Positions 53,709-63,726 of a stretch of 64,000 bases of DNA are shown here, one piece after another. Each line of letters begins with the position of its first letter. Position 1 is the stretch's first letter. The notes below the pieces were generated by a model. That model was not told the DNA's origin. It did no database searches and saw only the letters and a program-made list of their open reading frames with translations. The stretch comes from Saitoella complicata NRRL Y-17804 (taxonomy: Eukaryota; Ascomycota; Saitoellomycetes; Saitoellales; Saitoellaceae). A program made the translations under genes and the position numbers. The stretch lies in NCBI RefSeq assembly GCF_001661265.1, contig NW_017567012.1, positions 62,001-126,000 on the forward strand, in the 5' to 3' direction.

Positions 53709-55103
53709 TTAAGCCTCGTACATGGCAGGACCAGCAACGACGTGGGGGTCGATCATGGTCAAGTTGTGAGGAGTGACGTAAGGGTCAGAGTCAGTCAAGA
53801 CGACAAAGACGGAGCCGTTGACGATGGCATCGGTGGTGTTGGGGAAGACGTAACCACCGGGCTGGCGGGTGCGAGCAGTCAAGGAAGTCATGTTGACGTC
53901 GTAGAGAGGGGTGTAGGTAGTGTTCAACTGGGAAACCCAAGCGGCGAAACGAGGAGGGCAGGTAGCGTTACCGGTGGTGTGGTACAACTCCTGGGACTGG
54001 TTGTAACCAGCGACCTTTCCGGGAGCATCCCAAGAGAAGACAACCTCGCGACCAGGGTACGACAAAGCGGTGGTGTTGGTGGAGACGGAAGCGTTACCAC
54101 CGAAGAGGGTAGCGTTGGGGTTGTTCAAGACGTTCAAGGTGGGGTGGATGGCAAAGTCGATGTGAGGGTTCTCGAGAGGACACTCAACGATGTAAGGCTG
54201 GAGAAGAGTCCAAGCCCAAGACTGGGGAATACCGGTGGTAAAGTAGAAGGGCATGGGGAAGAGACCCTCGAACTGACGGAAGATCATCTGCTGACGAGCC
54301 TCTGTGGTGATGGACTGGAGGAGGAGCTGAGCGGCAGCGCGGGACTCGAGGTGCTCGAGGAAACCGTAGACGCCAGACTCACCCCACTTGGTGAGACGCT
54401 GAGAGAAGTCGATGAACTCCTCGACGGTGTGGAAGGGGTAGCGGTAGACGCACTGCTTGGCAGCGCGAGGACCGAGGATGTTGGAGAGGAGGGTAGCGTG
54501 ACCGACCTCCTGGTCAGCCATGAACTCGAGCAAGTAGCGGTCGGCAGCATTCAACCCGGCGGCCTCGAACTCCTCGTCGGAGAACATGGCCAAACCGTGG
54601 TGGAAGAGGTCCAATTCGATCCACTCCTGGTTCAAGGCCAAGTTCATGGACTGCCAGTCGAAGCCGTGGACATCAGAGTAAGGGTGGTAGATGGGAGGGG
54701 TAGAGTTGGTGTTCAAGCCTCCGGGAGGGGGAGGAGGAGCAGGGAACTCGGCGCCAGAGTTGTTGCAAGCGTTGGGTCCTGGAGCAGAGACCTGAGGAGC
54801 GTAGAGAGCGCTGCCGGTAGGGACGGGAACGTAAGATCCAGGGGTCCACCAAGCGGAAGAGTAGGTGGAAGCAGAAGCCAAAGCAGCAGAGAGCTGGGAG
54901 GTAGCAGCCTCAGTAGCCCATGAGTTGGAAGGGGTGACGGTGACGCAGTTGACACAGTCAGACGCGGTCTGGGAAGGCTGAGGGGAGACAGTCGAGGCAG
55001 TGGTAGGAGCCAAAGAGTCGGGACCAGACGCGGTGGCGAAGATCTGAGGAGCGGCGGCGGCGAACGGAGCAAGCAAAAGGGGAGCAACCAGCGAAAGAAT
55101 CAT
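53709..55103 (-). CDS. Rds1-like secreted ferritin-fold protein
   Basis: Intronless, 464 aa. A signal peptide (MILSLVAPLLLAPFAAAAP) is followed by a Ser/Thr/Pro-rich linker with a CVNC pair (about 20-125). From about 150 comes a ferritin-like four-helix region: NLALNQEWIELDLFHHGLA, ADRYLLEFMADQEVGHATLL, HLESRAAAQLLLQSITTEAR. The Glu and Glu-x-x-His spacing (EWIELDLFHH; QEVGH) resembles di-metal ligands. Many NxS/T sites suit a secreted or wall protein. The fission-yeast relative Rds1 is a stress- and nutrient-regulated protein of unclear function. Codon bias is among the strongest in the window, so expression is likely high. Confidence 0.85.
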   Translation of the reverse strand: MILSLVAPLLLAPFAAAAPQIFATASGPDSLAPTTASTVSPQPSQTASDCVNCVTVTPSNSWATEAATSQLSAALASASTYSSAWWTPGSYVPVPTGSALYAPQVSAPGPNACNNSGAEFPAPPPPPGGLNTNSTPPIYHPYSDVHGFDWQSMNLALNQEWIELDLFHHGLAMFSDEEFEAAGLNAADRYLLEFMADQEVGHATLLSNILGPRAAKQCVYRYPFHTVEEFIDFSQRLTKWGESGVYGFLEHLESRAAAQLLLQSITTEARQQMIFRQFEGLFPMPFYFTTGIPQSWAWTLLQPYIVECPLENPHIDFAIHPTLNVLNNPNATLFGGNASVSTNTTALSYPGREVVFSWDAPGKVAGYNQSQELYHTTGNATCPPRFAAWVSQLNTTYTPLYDVNMTSLTARTRQPGGYVFPNTTDAIVNGSVFVVLTDSDPYVTPHNLTMIDPHVVAGPAMYEA

Positions 55104-55156
55104 TGTGGGTTTTTGGTATAGGGATTGGTTTTTTGATTGTATGGGAAATTGGGGGG

Positions 55157-55164
55157 TTTATATA
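55157..55164 (-). promoter_or_regulatory. TATA box of the Rds1-like gene
   Basis: TATATAAA on the minus strand, 54 nt upstream of the ATG, followed by a C-run and an AT-rich leader; fits a strongly expressed gene. Confidence 0.6.
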
Positions 55165-55326
55165 GGGGAGATGGAACTACGCGATGGTGACGTTGTCGAC
55201 TGGAGGGCATCAACTTGTCGGGTCAGTGGCGCTCCATCCCACACTTACGTCAGACTGGCAATTAAGGGAACATCTGCCGATTGATCCACCCATCGATTGG
55301 ACCTGCATCCATCAATTGAACCTACG

Positions 55327-56064
55327 ATGGAGAACAAGGAAGAATTCTACGGAAAGGCAAGGCTCTACTGGGATGCGGTACCGCCCACGGTCAATGGCAT
55401 GCTAGGCGGCTACGGCTCAGGCAAGGTCCCCCGCGTCGACATCCAGGGCTCCATAGCCTTCCTTTCCAAACTCAACGCCCGTCTGCCGTCCCGCAAGTCC
55501 GCTGAAAACCACTCCGAGTTCATATCAGCAGACTGCGGTGCAGGAATCGGCCGCGTAACGAAGGGTCTCCTCTCAAAGTACTCGGATCACGTCGACCTGG
55601 TTGAGCCAATTGAGAATTTCGCAGAGGAAGCTCGAAGCGGCGCGCTACTGCAAGAAGAGCGGGATGCGGGAAAGGTCACTGTGATTCAGAAAGGTCTTGA
55701 AGAGTGGACACCAGAAGAGAGTAAATACAGCCTGATATGGGCGCAGTGGTGTCTTGGACATCTCGAGGATGATGACCTCGTGGCTTTCTTCAAGCGGTGT
55801 CAGAAGGGGCTGAGGGAGGGAGGATTGATTTGCGTCAAGGAGAACATCACCATGGGGCAGAACGTCAAAGACGAGGAAGACAGTTCTTGGACGAGAACCA
55901 GAGATTCGCTGTTGACCATATTCAAGGACGCCGGATTGAAGGTCGTGAAAGAAGACTTGCAGCATGGTAACCCTCCCTTCTCCCTAGTTCGAATCGCATG
56001 ACCTAACATTGGAGCAGGCTTCCCGCAAGAGCTCTTCCCAGTTCGAATGTTTGCTCTATGCTAG
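55327..56064 (+). CDS. TAE1: N-terminal Xaa-Pro-Lys methyltransferase (NTMT1/Tae1)
   Basis: Exons 55327-55966 and 56018-56064 (51-nt intron with CCTAAC branch) give 228 aa. ENKEEFYGKARLYWDAVPPT and VNGMLGGYG open the family; SADCGAGIGRVTKGLL is the SAM-binding loop, VDLVEPI ends strand 2, and YSLIWAQWCLGHLEDDDLV is the peptide-substrate region. After splicing the chain ends GFPQELFPVRMFALC, close to the usual GFPxELFPVRMYAL. Without splicing the tail is unrelated, so the intron is well supported. It methylates processed N-termini such as those of ribosomal proteins (Pro-Lys motifs). Confidence 0.92.
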
Positions 56065-56307
56065 TCTATCTATTCTCAAGCACATCTACTGACAAGCACT
56101 TGCTTTGCCCCTTTCTCACGAGTGTTCACCGTCTCTTCGATCACATCAATCACAACTTTGTATGTTCGCGTAGACGTAGCCATATTGTTCGACCATAAGA
56201 ATATCAGATAGTGGATGGCCTCCTCTCGTAGGTATTTTTGTGGTTCGAGGAAGCTGAATGCAGGGGTGATGCACATCGTCATCGGTGTATCGATTACCTT
56301 CGAAAAT

Positions 56308-57589
56308 ATGAGTCTTCTGAAAAGAGGGTACTCGCTGCTATTCTTTGGAGGGCTGCTATATGCCGGGTTTCTGTTGTGTTTGACGTCGCCGGCATTACAG
56401 CGGAACCTGCTCTACCTTCACCGAGCGAAGCCATTTTGGGGTGCGGATCTGACGAAGCCAGAGTTGTATGGCTTTGCGAACGGCAGAGTGAGACCGTTCC
56501 ATATTCAGACCCCAGACGATGAGCGTATCTTCGCATGGCATGTGTTGCCATTTAACCTCTACTCCGCACACCGGGAAGAATTGGAGGCGCCGAATTATGA
56601 TTATGCCAAGCATACCGAGCTGTTGAGGAATGATCCAGAAGCGAGGGTGGTTATCTACAGTACTGAATGCTTGTTAAACGATGAAATCAAAGCTGACATT
56701 GTAGTACAGTGCATGGTACAGCTGGAACAATCGCAGCAACCGATAACCGTTTAAACACATACCGGACATGGTCACTTCTTCCCGGCAATGTTCACGTATT
56801 GACGATTGACTACCGAGGATTCGGGTTGTCTACTGGTGAGCCTAGTGAGGAAGGACTGGTTACGGACGGCATTTCTGCTGTACAATGGGCGATGGAGAAT
56901 GGGGTCGCCCCGGAGAGGTACGAAAGTGTTCGGGTCTGCTTGTCAGGATGCTAACGCGTTCGTACAGAATCGCCATCGTGGGACAGTCCCTCGGCTCCGC
57001 CGTCTCCATTGCCGTCGCCAACGAACTAGCGTCTCAAGGCACATACATCCGTGCTCTCCTCCCCATCTGCGGGTTCGCCTCCCTCACCCAAATCGTTACA
57101 ACCTACCGCCTCGTCGGCTTCATCCCCATTCTCTCGCCTCTCCGTGTCTACCCACTCATCCAGAACTTCATCATCAACAACTTCCTTTACGAGAAATGGG
57201 ATTCAGCGACGAGATTAAGGAGTTTCGCGGAGAAGACGAGGGGTAAGGATGTTAGCATTACGATTATGCATTCGGTTTACGATATGGATATCCCGTATGC
57301 GTCGTCGCGATTATTGTTCCAGTCTGCAATCACTGGGTCTCTCCATGCCGGGCAAGATATGACATGCGCTATGGATGATACAGATCCTACAGTTGCGCCC
57401 GATTTTGCGAAGGGTCTTGTGGACAAACGAACGATTGGCAGTGGTGGTTCCGTGTACACGTTTAAAGCCGGCGAAGGGGAAAAAGAAGGACGGATACAGT
57501 ATGTGGAACTGGACTGGGGAGGTCATAATAGAATGCAGAAGGCGGACAGCGTGTTGATGGCACTTGGCAAAGCATTGGGTGTTTTGTAG
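56308..57589 (+). CDS. ABHD12/Bem46-like alpha/beta hydrolase
   Basis: Exons 56308-56659, 56710-56917 and 56968-57589 (two 50-nt introns) give 393 aa. One N-terminal membrane span (SLLFFGGLLYAGFLLCL) is followed by a lumenal-type alpha/beta hydrolase fold. IYMHGTAGTIA (across intron 1) carries the oxyanion HG, VLTIDYRGFGLSTG is strand 5, AIVGQSLGSAVSI holds the nucleophile Ser in GxSxG, DMDIPY supplies the acid and WGGHNRMQ the catalytic His. ABHD12 enzymes are membrane-bound lysophospholipases; fungal Bem46 relatives act at the ER. Substrate not deducible. The ORF is open upstream to 56215, but the membrane anchor begins right after 56308. Confidence 0.85.
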
Positions 57590-57879
57590 GACAGGGGCAT
57601 TGATAGAGTAGCATGTTCAATTGACTCGCAGGGTTACGGGACCGCGGTGAGCTCCGGCGTAGATGTCGGGGATTTCAGCGGACGAGTTAGGGAAGCCGTT
57701 ACAGCGAGTGTGTGATCCGCAGCTTTTGAGAAAATCTTTAGATCAGGGAACCCGGAGGATCTGGTTAGGATGTGCAATTAGGATATTTTCTTAGAACTTC
57801 ATACGATATATCAATCAAAACTTTCACCTATGTGACATGTCACATACGACGAGTGCATCGTACCGACTTTGAACCGCGA

Positions 57880-59045
57880 TCACTGGGCATCACGATCAAA
57901 TCTTGCTCGCTTGGAGGCATGACTGTCTCCCTCCCTAGGCATCTGCCGGCTGTCTCCATCACTCCTTCTCATTCTCTGATATCGCTCGCGAGCCTCTCGC
58001 GCTTGATGTTCTCTTTTCCGCTCCTGCTTCTTCTTCTCTTCCTCAGCCGCCCGATACCTACGCGCCTCTTCCGCCTTCTTTTTCCTGTTCTCCTCAGCAC
58101 GTTCAAGTTCTAGCTTCTTCTACTTCTTTTTCTCTTCTTCCGCACATGCACGCTCAAGCTCTGCCGTGGCACGCTCCAACTCAACTTCCATTTCGGCATT
58201 GACTGCTGGACCGATGAACGAAATGACTGTTCTAGAACACAGTGGAGTAACGTGTGCCCTGAAATTCTATACAAGTGAAGTTAGTATCTGCTGTCAAGAC
58301 TTAAGGATTGAGCACGTACACTTGACATAGTGTAACAAAGATGAAGCCCGCAGCACAATCACATCTCCAGGCTGGAAATCAAACTCAATACCCAACCGAG
58401 GAACCACCAAGGTACCTCTACTAAAGCCATCCTGATCAGAGAACACCATAAAAACTGCCGAGGAGTGTTGAGGGTCAGGATCATCCCGATGCATATCCAC
58501 TGCTATAGTGACGTTGATAGCCAAGGAAGAGTAGGCTTGAAGGTAATAGTCAATCAGTAGTTCTTGGTGTTTTTCAGCCGTTTTAGGATCTGTGAACTGT
58601 TTGATACTCCAGGGATCCATTCATACCAAGTACATACCGTGGGAACCCGCACGTTAGCAAGAGTTCCCACGCATGTGAAGGGCCCGAGGAACACACAGAG
58701 AACTCTGGTAGTAACACACCCTTCTTATAGGCAAAGGGAAGTGATGGAAGAGGCGATACATACCAGTTGACAGGATACCTGATGTTTTGCTAAGCTTTTC
58801 ATCTATGTTGATCAGTGTTTGGTATGACTGTTGCCACGCGTGCACGGAAAGGAGGGTCAAGACGATAGAACTACGAGGAGATAGGCCACAAGCCTTTGGG
58901 CGACACGTACGGTAAGACGGACAAACATATCTATTCTTGGAAACAGTAGATCCAGTGGCAAGCCGAGATCGGATGGCTTTGCAATACCCAAACTAGTAGT
59001 AAACTCCAAAACTCCAGAAACCCATGAACCAAAATCGTCAATCAA
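57880..59045 (-). pseudogene. Decayed 2-oxoglutarate/Fe(II) dioxygenase gene
   Basis: The core (58620-58327) reads DYYLQAYSSLAINVTIAVDM, then HRDDPDP, FSRGTLVVPRLGIEFDFQPG and LRASSLLHYVK: the HxD metal pair, the GxLxxPxLG and PGDVxxLRxxxxxH pattern of double-stranded beta-helix 2OG-Fe(II) oxygenases, close in form to the fungal TET/JBP-like group. A likely intron (GTGTAC...TTCAG) leads to AHVTPLCSRTVISFIGP and a Glu/Lys-rich tail. The tail is cut by an in-frame TAG at 58122-58120, after which the same frame continues for about 80 charged codons to 57880. Upstream pieces (IDDFGSWVSGVLEF at 59042) lack an ATG and clear splice sites. Probably a dead gene; a TAG-ended short tail could still be functional. 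Confidence 0.55.
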
Positions 59046-59054
59046 TGTAGCACA

Positions 59055-61127
59055 TCACTGTTTGGAACTCTTTGCCTTCTTCGCCTTCCTTGCCAAAACA
59101 AGGATCTCCTCGTCAACATCGGAAGCCTCTTCGGCGTCCAAGTCTGAGCCGGACTCCATCTCCTCATCTTCATCATCCTCCGCATCCTCCATCTCCTCGT
59201 CATCCTTCTCCAACGTAGCAGGAATGATTCTCTTCCTCTTCTCCCCAAGACGACCACCCTCTGCACCGAAAGTAGCAGAGGCAGTCTCGGTCTTGGTCTT
59301 GGTCTCACCCTCATTCGCGGTAGAAGCAGCACCCTCATCCTGCTCAGGCTTGGGCGGCGCAATGAACCATGGGATCTTACCCCTCATGAAGTCATTCAAC
59401 ACAAGCTTCGCGACAGAGTTCTCGTCTGCCTCACCACCATTCAATAGCCTACCCATCTTCCTTGCAAGCATAGTGATGAACTCAGTGGAGTCTTTCCAGC
59501 CACGAACATCGTACGTACGCTCCAAATGCTGCTGCTTGCAGCGACCAAGGACAGCGGGCATGTACTGAGCAGGGTGCTCGATCTTCTCAACACGAACAAC
59601 ACCACGCAACAGAATGTCAGTCTCAGTATCGCTGGCCGACGGGGGTACAACACCAGGACAATCGATGAGGTAGATACGCTTCATGAGGGTAACGTATTGC
59701 CAAACCTTGGTCTCTCCAGGAATAGGAGCGACCGTGCAGACCTTCTTCTTCTTCAAGGTGTTAATGATACTGGATTTACCAGCATTGGGATAACCAATGA
59801 ATCCAACGGAGATTTGCTTCTTGTCTTGGTGAAGCGATGAGAATTGACGAAGAAGTTGAATCAGCGAACCTTTACCGAAAGAGTTGGTGATCGAAGCGTG
59901 GAAAGCAAGCGTAGGATACTCTTTGGAAAGGATCTTGACCCAGTTGGCCTATGAAAATAACAGTCAGCACCTCGTTCAGGGAAGAGCAATGCATGTGAAC
60001 ATCTGTGAAGGCATGTGTGCTTCATCACTAAGAAAGTCGGAACCTATGTACCACGAAGAGGACATCCGACTTTCAACTCAAGAGAAGCATCTCACAGGTC
60101 CTAGCGAGCTGTCCCAAGACGGGACGAACTCTAAGGCGGACCCGGTCTCGATCTCCCAAAGTTGTAACAGACTCACTCTGATTGAGAATCGCACCCTCTG
60201 AAGAGGATGTCGACCGCAATCACCGTAGCCAAAAGGCCGTAGTAACCGCGCAAAGGAGCCTTGACTTAACGATGGGATCCGCAAAGCGGAAGTTGGGGAA
60301 GGAAGACACAGACGAAAACACAACAAGAAGGGATGACTTACCGCTGCCCATGTAGGAACCAAATCACACTTGTTCAACACAAAGATCAAGTGCTTGTGCG
60401 GCTGCTCCTCTCTCAAATACTTCTCCACAGTCTTGCATCGAGTACCAATCGGATCTCTGGCGTCGATAACCATAACCACCACGTCGGAAGAGTCGATGAC
60501 CTTGTACAACTCGTTCCAAATACGCTTCGATTGACCCTTCGAGAAGACAGGCTCACGGGCCTCAGAAATCCAGTCAATGCCCTGAGCGTTGATAGGCTCC
60601 GTCTCCTTCTTATCGGAGTAGGTCTGCTGGACATCCACAACATCCTTAAACAACTCCTCCGTCGAACCAGCAATGATCTTTGGCTTCTTCCTCTGTGCTT
60701 TGGGCCCGAAAGTGTCGGCGAACGGCTCAGTCTCGACAATCTGCACGCGCGGAACCTTGGTGTTCTCCTGAAGCAAACTCATGGGGAGCTTATTCTGCTT
60801 CAACAAAACCTGGTAGGGATCGTTGATCTTTGCGCCGAGAGACTCACGGAACTCCGACAGCGCGTTCTGAGCAATCACACGAGTGTTACCGAACCACCTA
60901 CGGTCAGGTTGGACACGCGCCTTCGGGATCTCCTTCGACTGGTACGTAGCAGCTTCAATGATTTCTCCCTGGGCATTGCGTACCGCCTTTCCCTCCTTAA
61001 ACATATTCACCTTGGCCACCTTCTTCGCATCTCGGTAAAAGTTCTCTCCCTTCACCCTAATATTTCCCGGCTTCTTCTCGCCAGTCTCCTTGGCACGACG
61101 ATTGGCTTCCTTCTTTCCCTGACCCAT
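59055..61127 (-). CDS. NOG2: Nucleolar GTPase Nog2 (GNL2)
   Basis: Exon 1 is 61127-60342 and exon 2 is 59948-59055, with a 393-nt intron (GTAAGT...TTCATAG), giving 559 aa. [20 protein letters not shown] is the NGP1 N-terminal domain. The circularly permuted GTPase has VIDARDP, then [10 protein letters not shown] (G4) just before the intron, [25 protein letters not shown] (G1), [12 protein letters not shown] (G2) and LIDCPGV (G3). The acidic/basic tail is nucleolar in style. Nog2 is needed for late nuclear 60S maturation. The intron is about seven times the local norm; in budding yeast the NOG2 intron hosts the H/ACA snoRNA snR191. Confidence 0.94.
60016..60221 (-). ncRNA. Candidate intronic H/ACA-type snoRNA in NOG2
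   Basis: Three stem-loops can be drawn in the 393-nt intron. (i) 60221-60180: lower stem GATTG/CAATC, 7+7-nt internal loop, upper stem CATCCTC/GAGGGTG with a TTCA loop, then AGAGTGA, one base off an H box (ANANNA) at the expected spacing. (ii) 60143-60096: GGTCC/GGACC, an internal loop, then GTCCC/GGGAC. (iii) 60074-60032: a perfect 10-bp stem GAAAGTCGGA/TCCGACTTTC; ACA follows at 60018-60016. The stem-pocket-stem forms of (i) and (ii) are the H/ACA architecture. The H box is imperfect and I could not match the pockets to an rRNA target, so the call is tentative. Confidence 0.4.
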
Positions 61128-61533
61128 TTTGAAGATGAATTGATGAGATCGGAGGGTAAAGGGTGGAGTATTTCTCAAGCGGGCAAAAGTTCGTAGCCTG
61201 CAACTTTTTCAGCCGCGAGGGTCTGTGGCGAAGCAGGTGTCGTGTGGGAAGCTTATCGCAAAGTTCTTTTCAGAAAAATGAAGAAGTAAACTTCTAGTTC
61301 TAAAAGTTATGAAAATGATACTAGCAAAATATGAGGTACCGTAGGTAGCCCTGACGCCGTCGTTCCCCCTGACAACGGCCGGTACGTGAACTTACATACA
61401 CGCGAATACGAACCAAACATTGACATTGGAAAGAGGTCCAAACCAGCATTCACTCCTTCAAGGCCGTCAACACCTCTGCAACTCGGAAAGAAGCTATATA
61501 CTATCTGCCTTGCCCATAGCTCTCCCTACCCTC
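61128..61533. other. Divergent promoter region, NOG2 / NEDD1-like gene
   Basis: 406 nt between divergent starts; AT-rich near 61,260-61,340. No RNA gene or repeat seen. Confidence 0.45.
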
Positions 61534-63527
61534 ATGCAGATTCTCGCAGTTACTCCTTCATCTGTTGGTGTTTATACTGAAGCTTTGCAAGAGCTCATTG
61601 CGGAGGCACAGGGGCGCGACGGATTTGATGAGGTCTGCTGTGCCACACAAGCAGTTGACGGTACAGTTGCTGTGGGGAACCGCAATGGGTTGTCAATTGC
61701 CTCCTTGGGCGGCGTCCCAAGGATCGTCGTTCATGCAGAGATTGCGGTTCGTGAGCTATGATCTCGAATGAATTCCCGCTGACCTTTGCATAGGGGATGG
61801 TCACGTCTGTAGCATTCACTCAGGACTCAAGGTCTATTCTGTTCGCTTCCTCTCCGCTAAATGCTGTCCGGACATATAGCATCCTAGAGAACAGGATCAC
61901 TCACACCGACACAGCGCATCCATCCAAGATCACTGCTCTCGCCGTATCAGCCGACTCTACATACGTCTTGTCTGCCTCGTCATCACCACCTACTGTCCAG
62001 CTCCATAATGCAGTGCTTGGAACTACGAACAATGTACTCGTGCCTGCTTCTACATCACCTGTGGTCTCTGCTGCTTTCCATCCTTCAAGAAGACATATAT
62101 ATGCGATGGGGTTTGCCGACGGGGTGGTCGCAATTAACGACACTACACGAACCCGACACCTATGTGTCTTTGACGGCTTGTTTCCGGCGAATACACTGAC
62201 CGGCTTGGTGTTTGCACCTGATGCACAAAATACTGTGGTTACCGTCGGGAGGAACGGGACAGCGCATGTCTTGAACTTTGAAAGCCGAAAGGTCGAACGG
62301 ACGATATCTGTTGGGGCACCTGCTACTTGCTTATGTATGAACGACGACGGAGCGCTCGCTGTTGGAACGGTACACGGACGTTTACTGAAATTTGAGAGCA
62401 TGGACTGGCCTCCGCGCAGCCTCAGCGTAAGTCGCAATGGCGACCCTGTGTTATCTGTGCAGTGGTCGAGCACCCGGCCTACCGCACGAAACACGAGCAC
62501 GCATGGACGGACAGACAGTGTCTCTGCAAAAATGAGGACGAGAAGTGCTTCACGAACCAGCGCTTCTGATGACGAGGCACCTCTCCGCCCTCAACAGCAT
62601 GTACGTAGCAGGAGGACGCATCGCATTCAGGAAGAAGCAAAGCCCGCCTATCTCGATATGTTTTCTCCGGTCAAGAAGGCACAGCCAGCGGTGTTCTCCA
62701 GGACCTCTCTGGAAGATGATGCGGCAAGTTCAGGGATGGAGTCCACACCAAGTCGTCCAACAGCACTTCGCTCGCCCAGAAAATCGACGCTGATTGGATC
62801 TTCTTTGCTGAGCAGTCGTGTCGGACGAAGTCAAAACCTAGATCGAATTCCTTTACTGCAAGCTACAAAGACGCCGAGCAGGGACCGTGCGGAAACTGCG
62901 CCAGAACCTAGCGATGACGTCGAAAGTCTTGCAAGATCACGGCCGTCTAGTGGAGAAGACATGCTACGTGCTCTAAGACTCGAAGAGCTCAACCTTCTTG
63001 ACTCTTCACCCCCGAAAAAAGGGTCCGGCTCTGGATTGGCTGGTTCAGACCTCAGAAAGCCGTCAAAGACGATAGCCTTCAACCCTGAAGACGACCTTCA
63101 GCAAGAAGTGAAGTCTATAGGCCTGGAACGTGAAGAAAAGAAGTCCGTATCGTGGGAGGCAGAAAGGGGAACCGAAAGTGCGTTGACGAGCCCAAATGAC
63201 AAGGACTACAGCAAATTGTCCATGCCGTCACATCTACGCCCGACGTCTGGCACTGATAGTAGAGAGACGCCAGCACGGCCTCCTCCGCAAATTGCGGTTG
63301 CACCATCTCCAGTATCGCGAGATGCGCTCACGGAAATGCGTGATATTTTGCGGCGTGACATACAGGCAGTGCATGTCGAACTTCTGAGACAGTTCTCTAA
63401 GCGTGATGGCGAAATGGAGCAGCTACAGGCCGAGAATGCGAGACTCGTTGCTGAGAATGAGAGACTGAGAAAGGAGTTGGAGGAGATGAGGAATGCGGCG
63501 GGTATAGCTGAAGTTCGCTGGTATTGA
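61534..63527 (+). CDS. NEDD1/GCP-WD-like WD40 protein
   Basis: Exons 61534-61746 and 61794-63527 (47-nt intron, GTTCGT donor) give 648 aa. The N-terminal 300 residues form a WD40 propeller (SVAFTQDSRSILFASSP, ALAVSADSTYVLSASSS, SAAFHPSRRHIYAMGFADGV). A Ser/Arg-rich, disordered middle with many SP sites follows. The C-terminal 70 residues are a coiled coil (LTEMRDILRRDIQAVHVELL; EQLQAENARLVAENERLRKE). Propeller, phosphorylatable linker and short C-terminal helix are the layout of NEDD1, which recruits gamma-tubulin complexes to microtubule organising centres. The match is by architecture more than by residue, so another WD40 family is possible. Confidence 0.65.
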
Positions 63528-63726
63528 TTCATTCAGCTGAATTCGAGGGAAATCCAGGCTGCTCCCTGTGATGCAAAGTCATGCCAAGTCATGCACGGTT
63601 ATTATACGAATGTTTCAGACCCGCGCGTAGACGAGCAACCAATAATTGCAACGCGTACGCCGTTCAACCCCTAAGCTTCGTCTATCCTGGAGATAGGTGC
63701 AAGTGAGTTGATCTGCAGCTGCGTCG

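Noticed and set aside
55967-56001. Unspliced C-terminus of the N-terminal methyltransferase
   Set aside because: It ends in an unrelated peptide, whereas splicing 55967-56017 yields the conserved GFPQELFPVRM ending.
59976-60028. C/D-box snoRNA in the NOG2 intron (GTGATGA ... CTGA)
   Set aside because: Only about 53 nt between boxes, no terminal stem and no internal C'/D' pair; the H/ACA-type stems nearby are a better reading.
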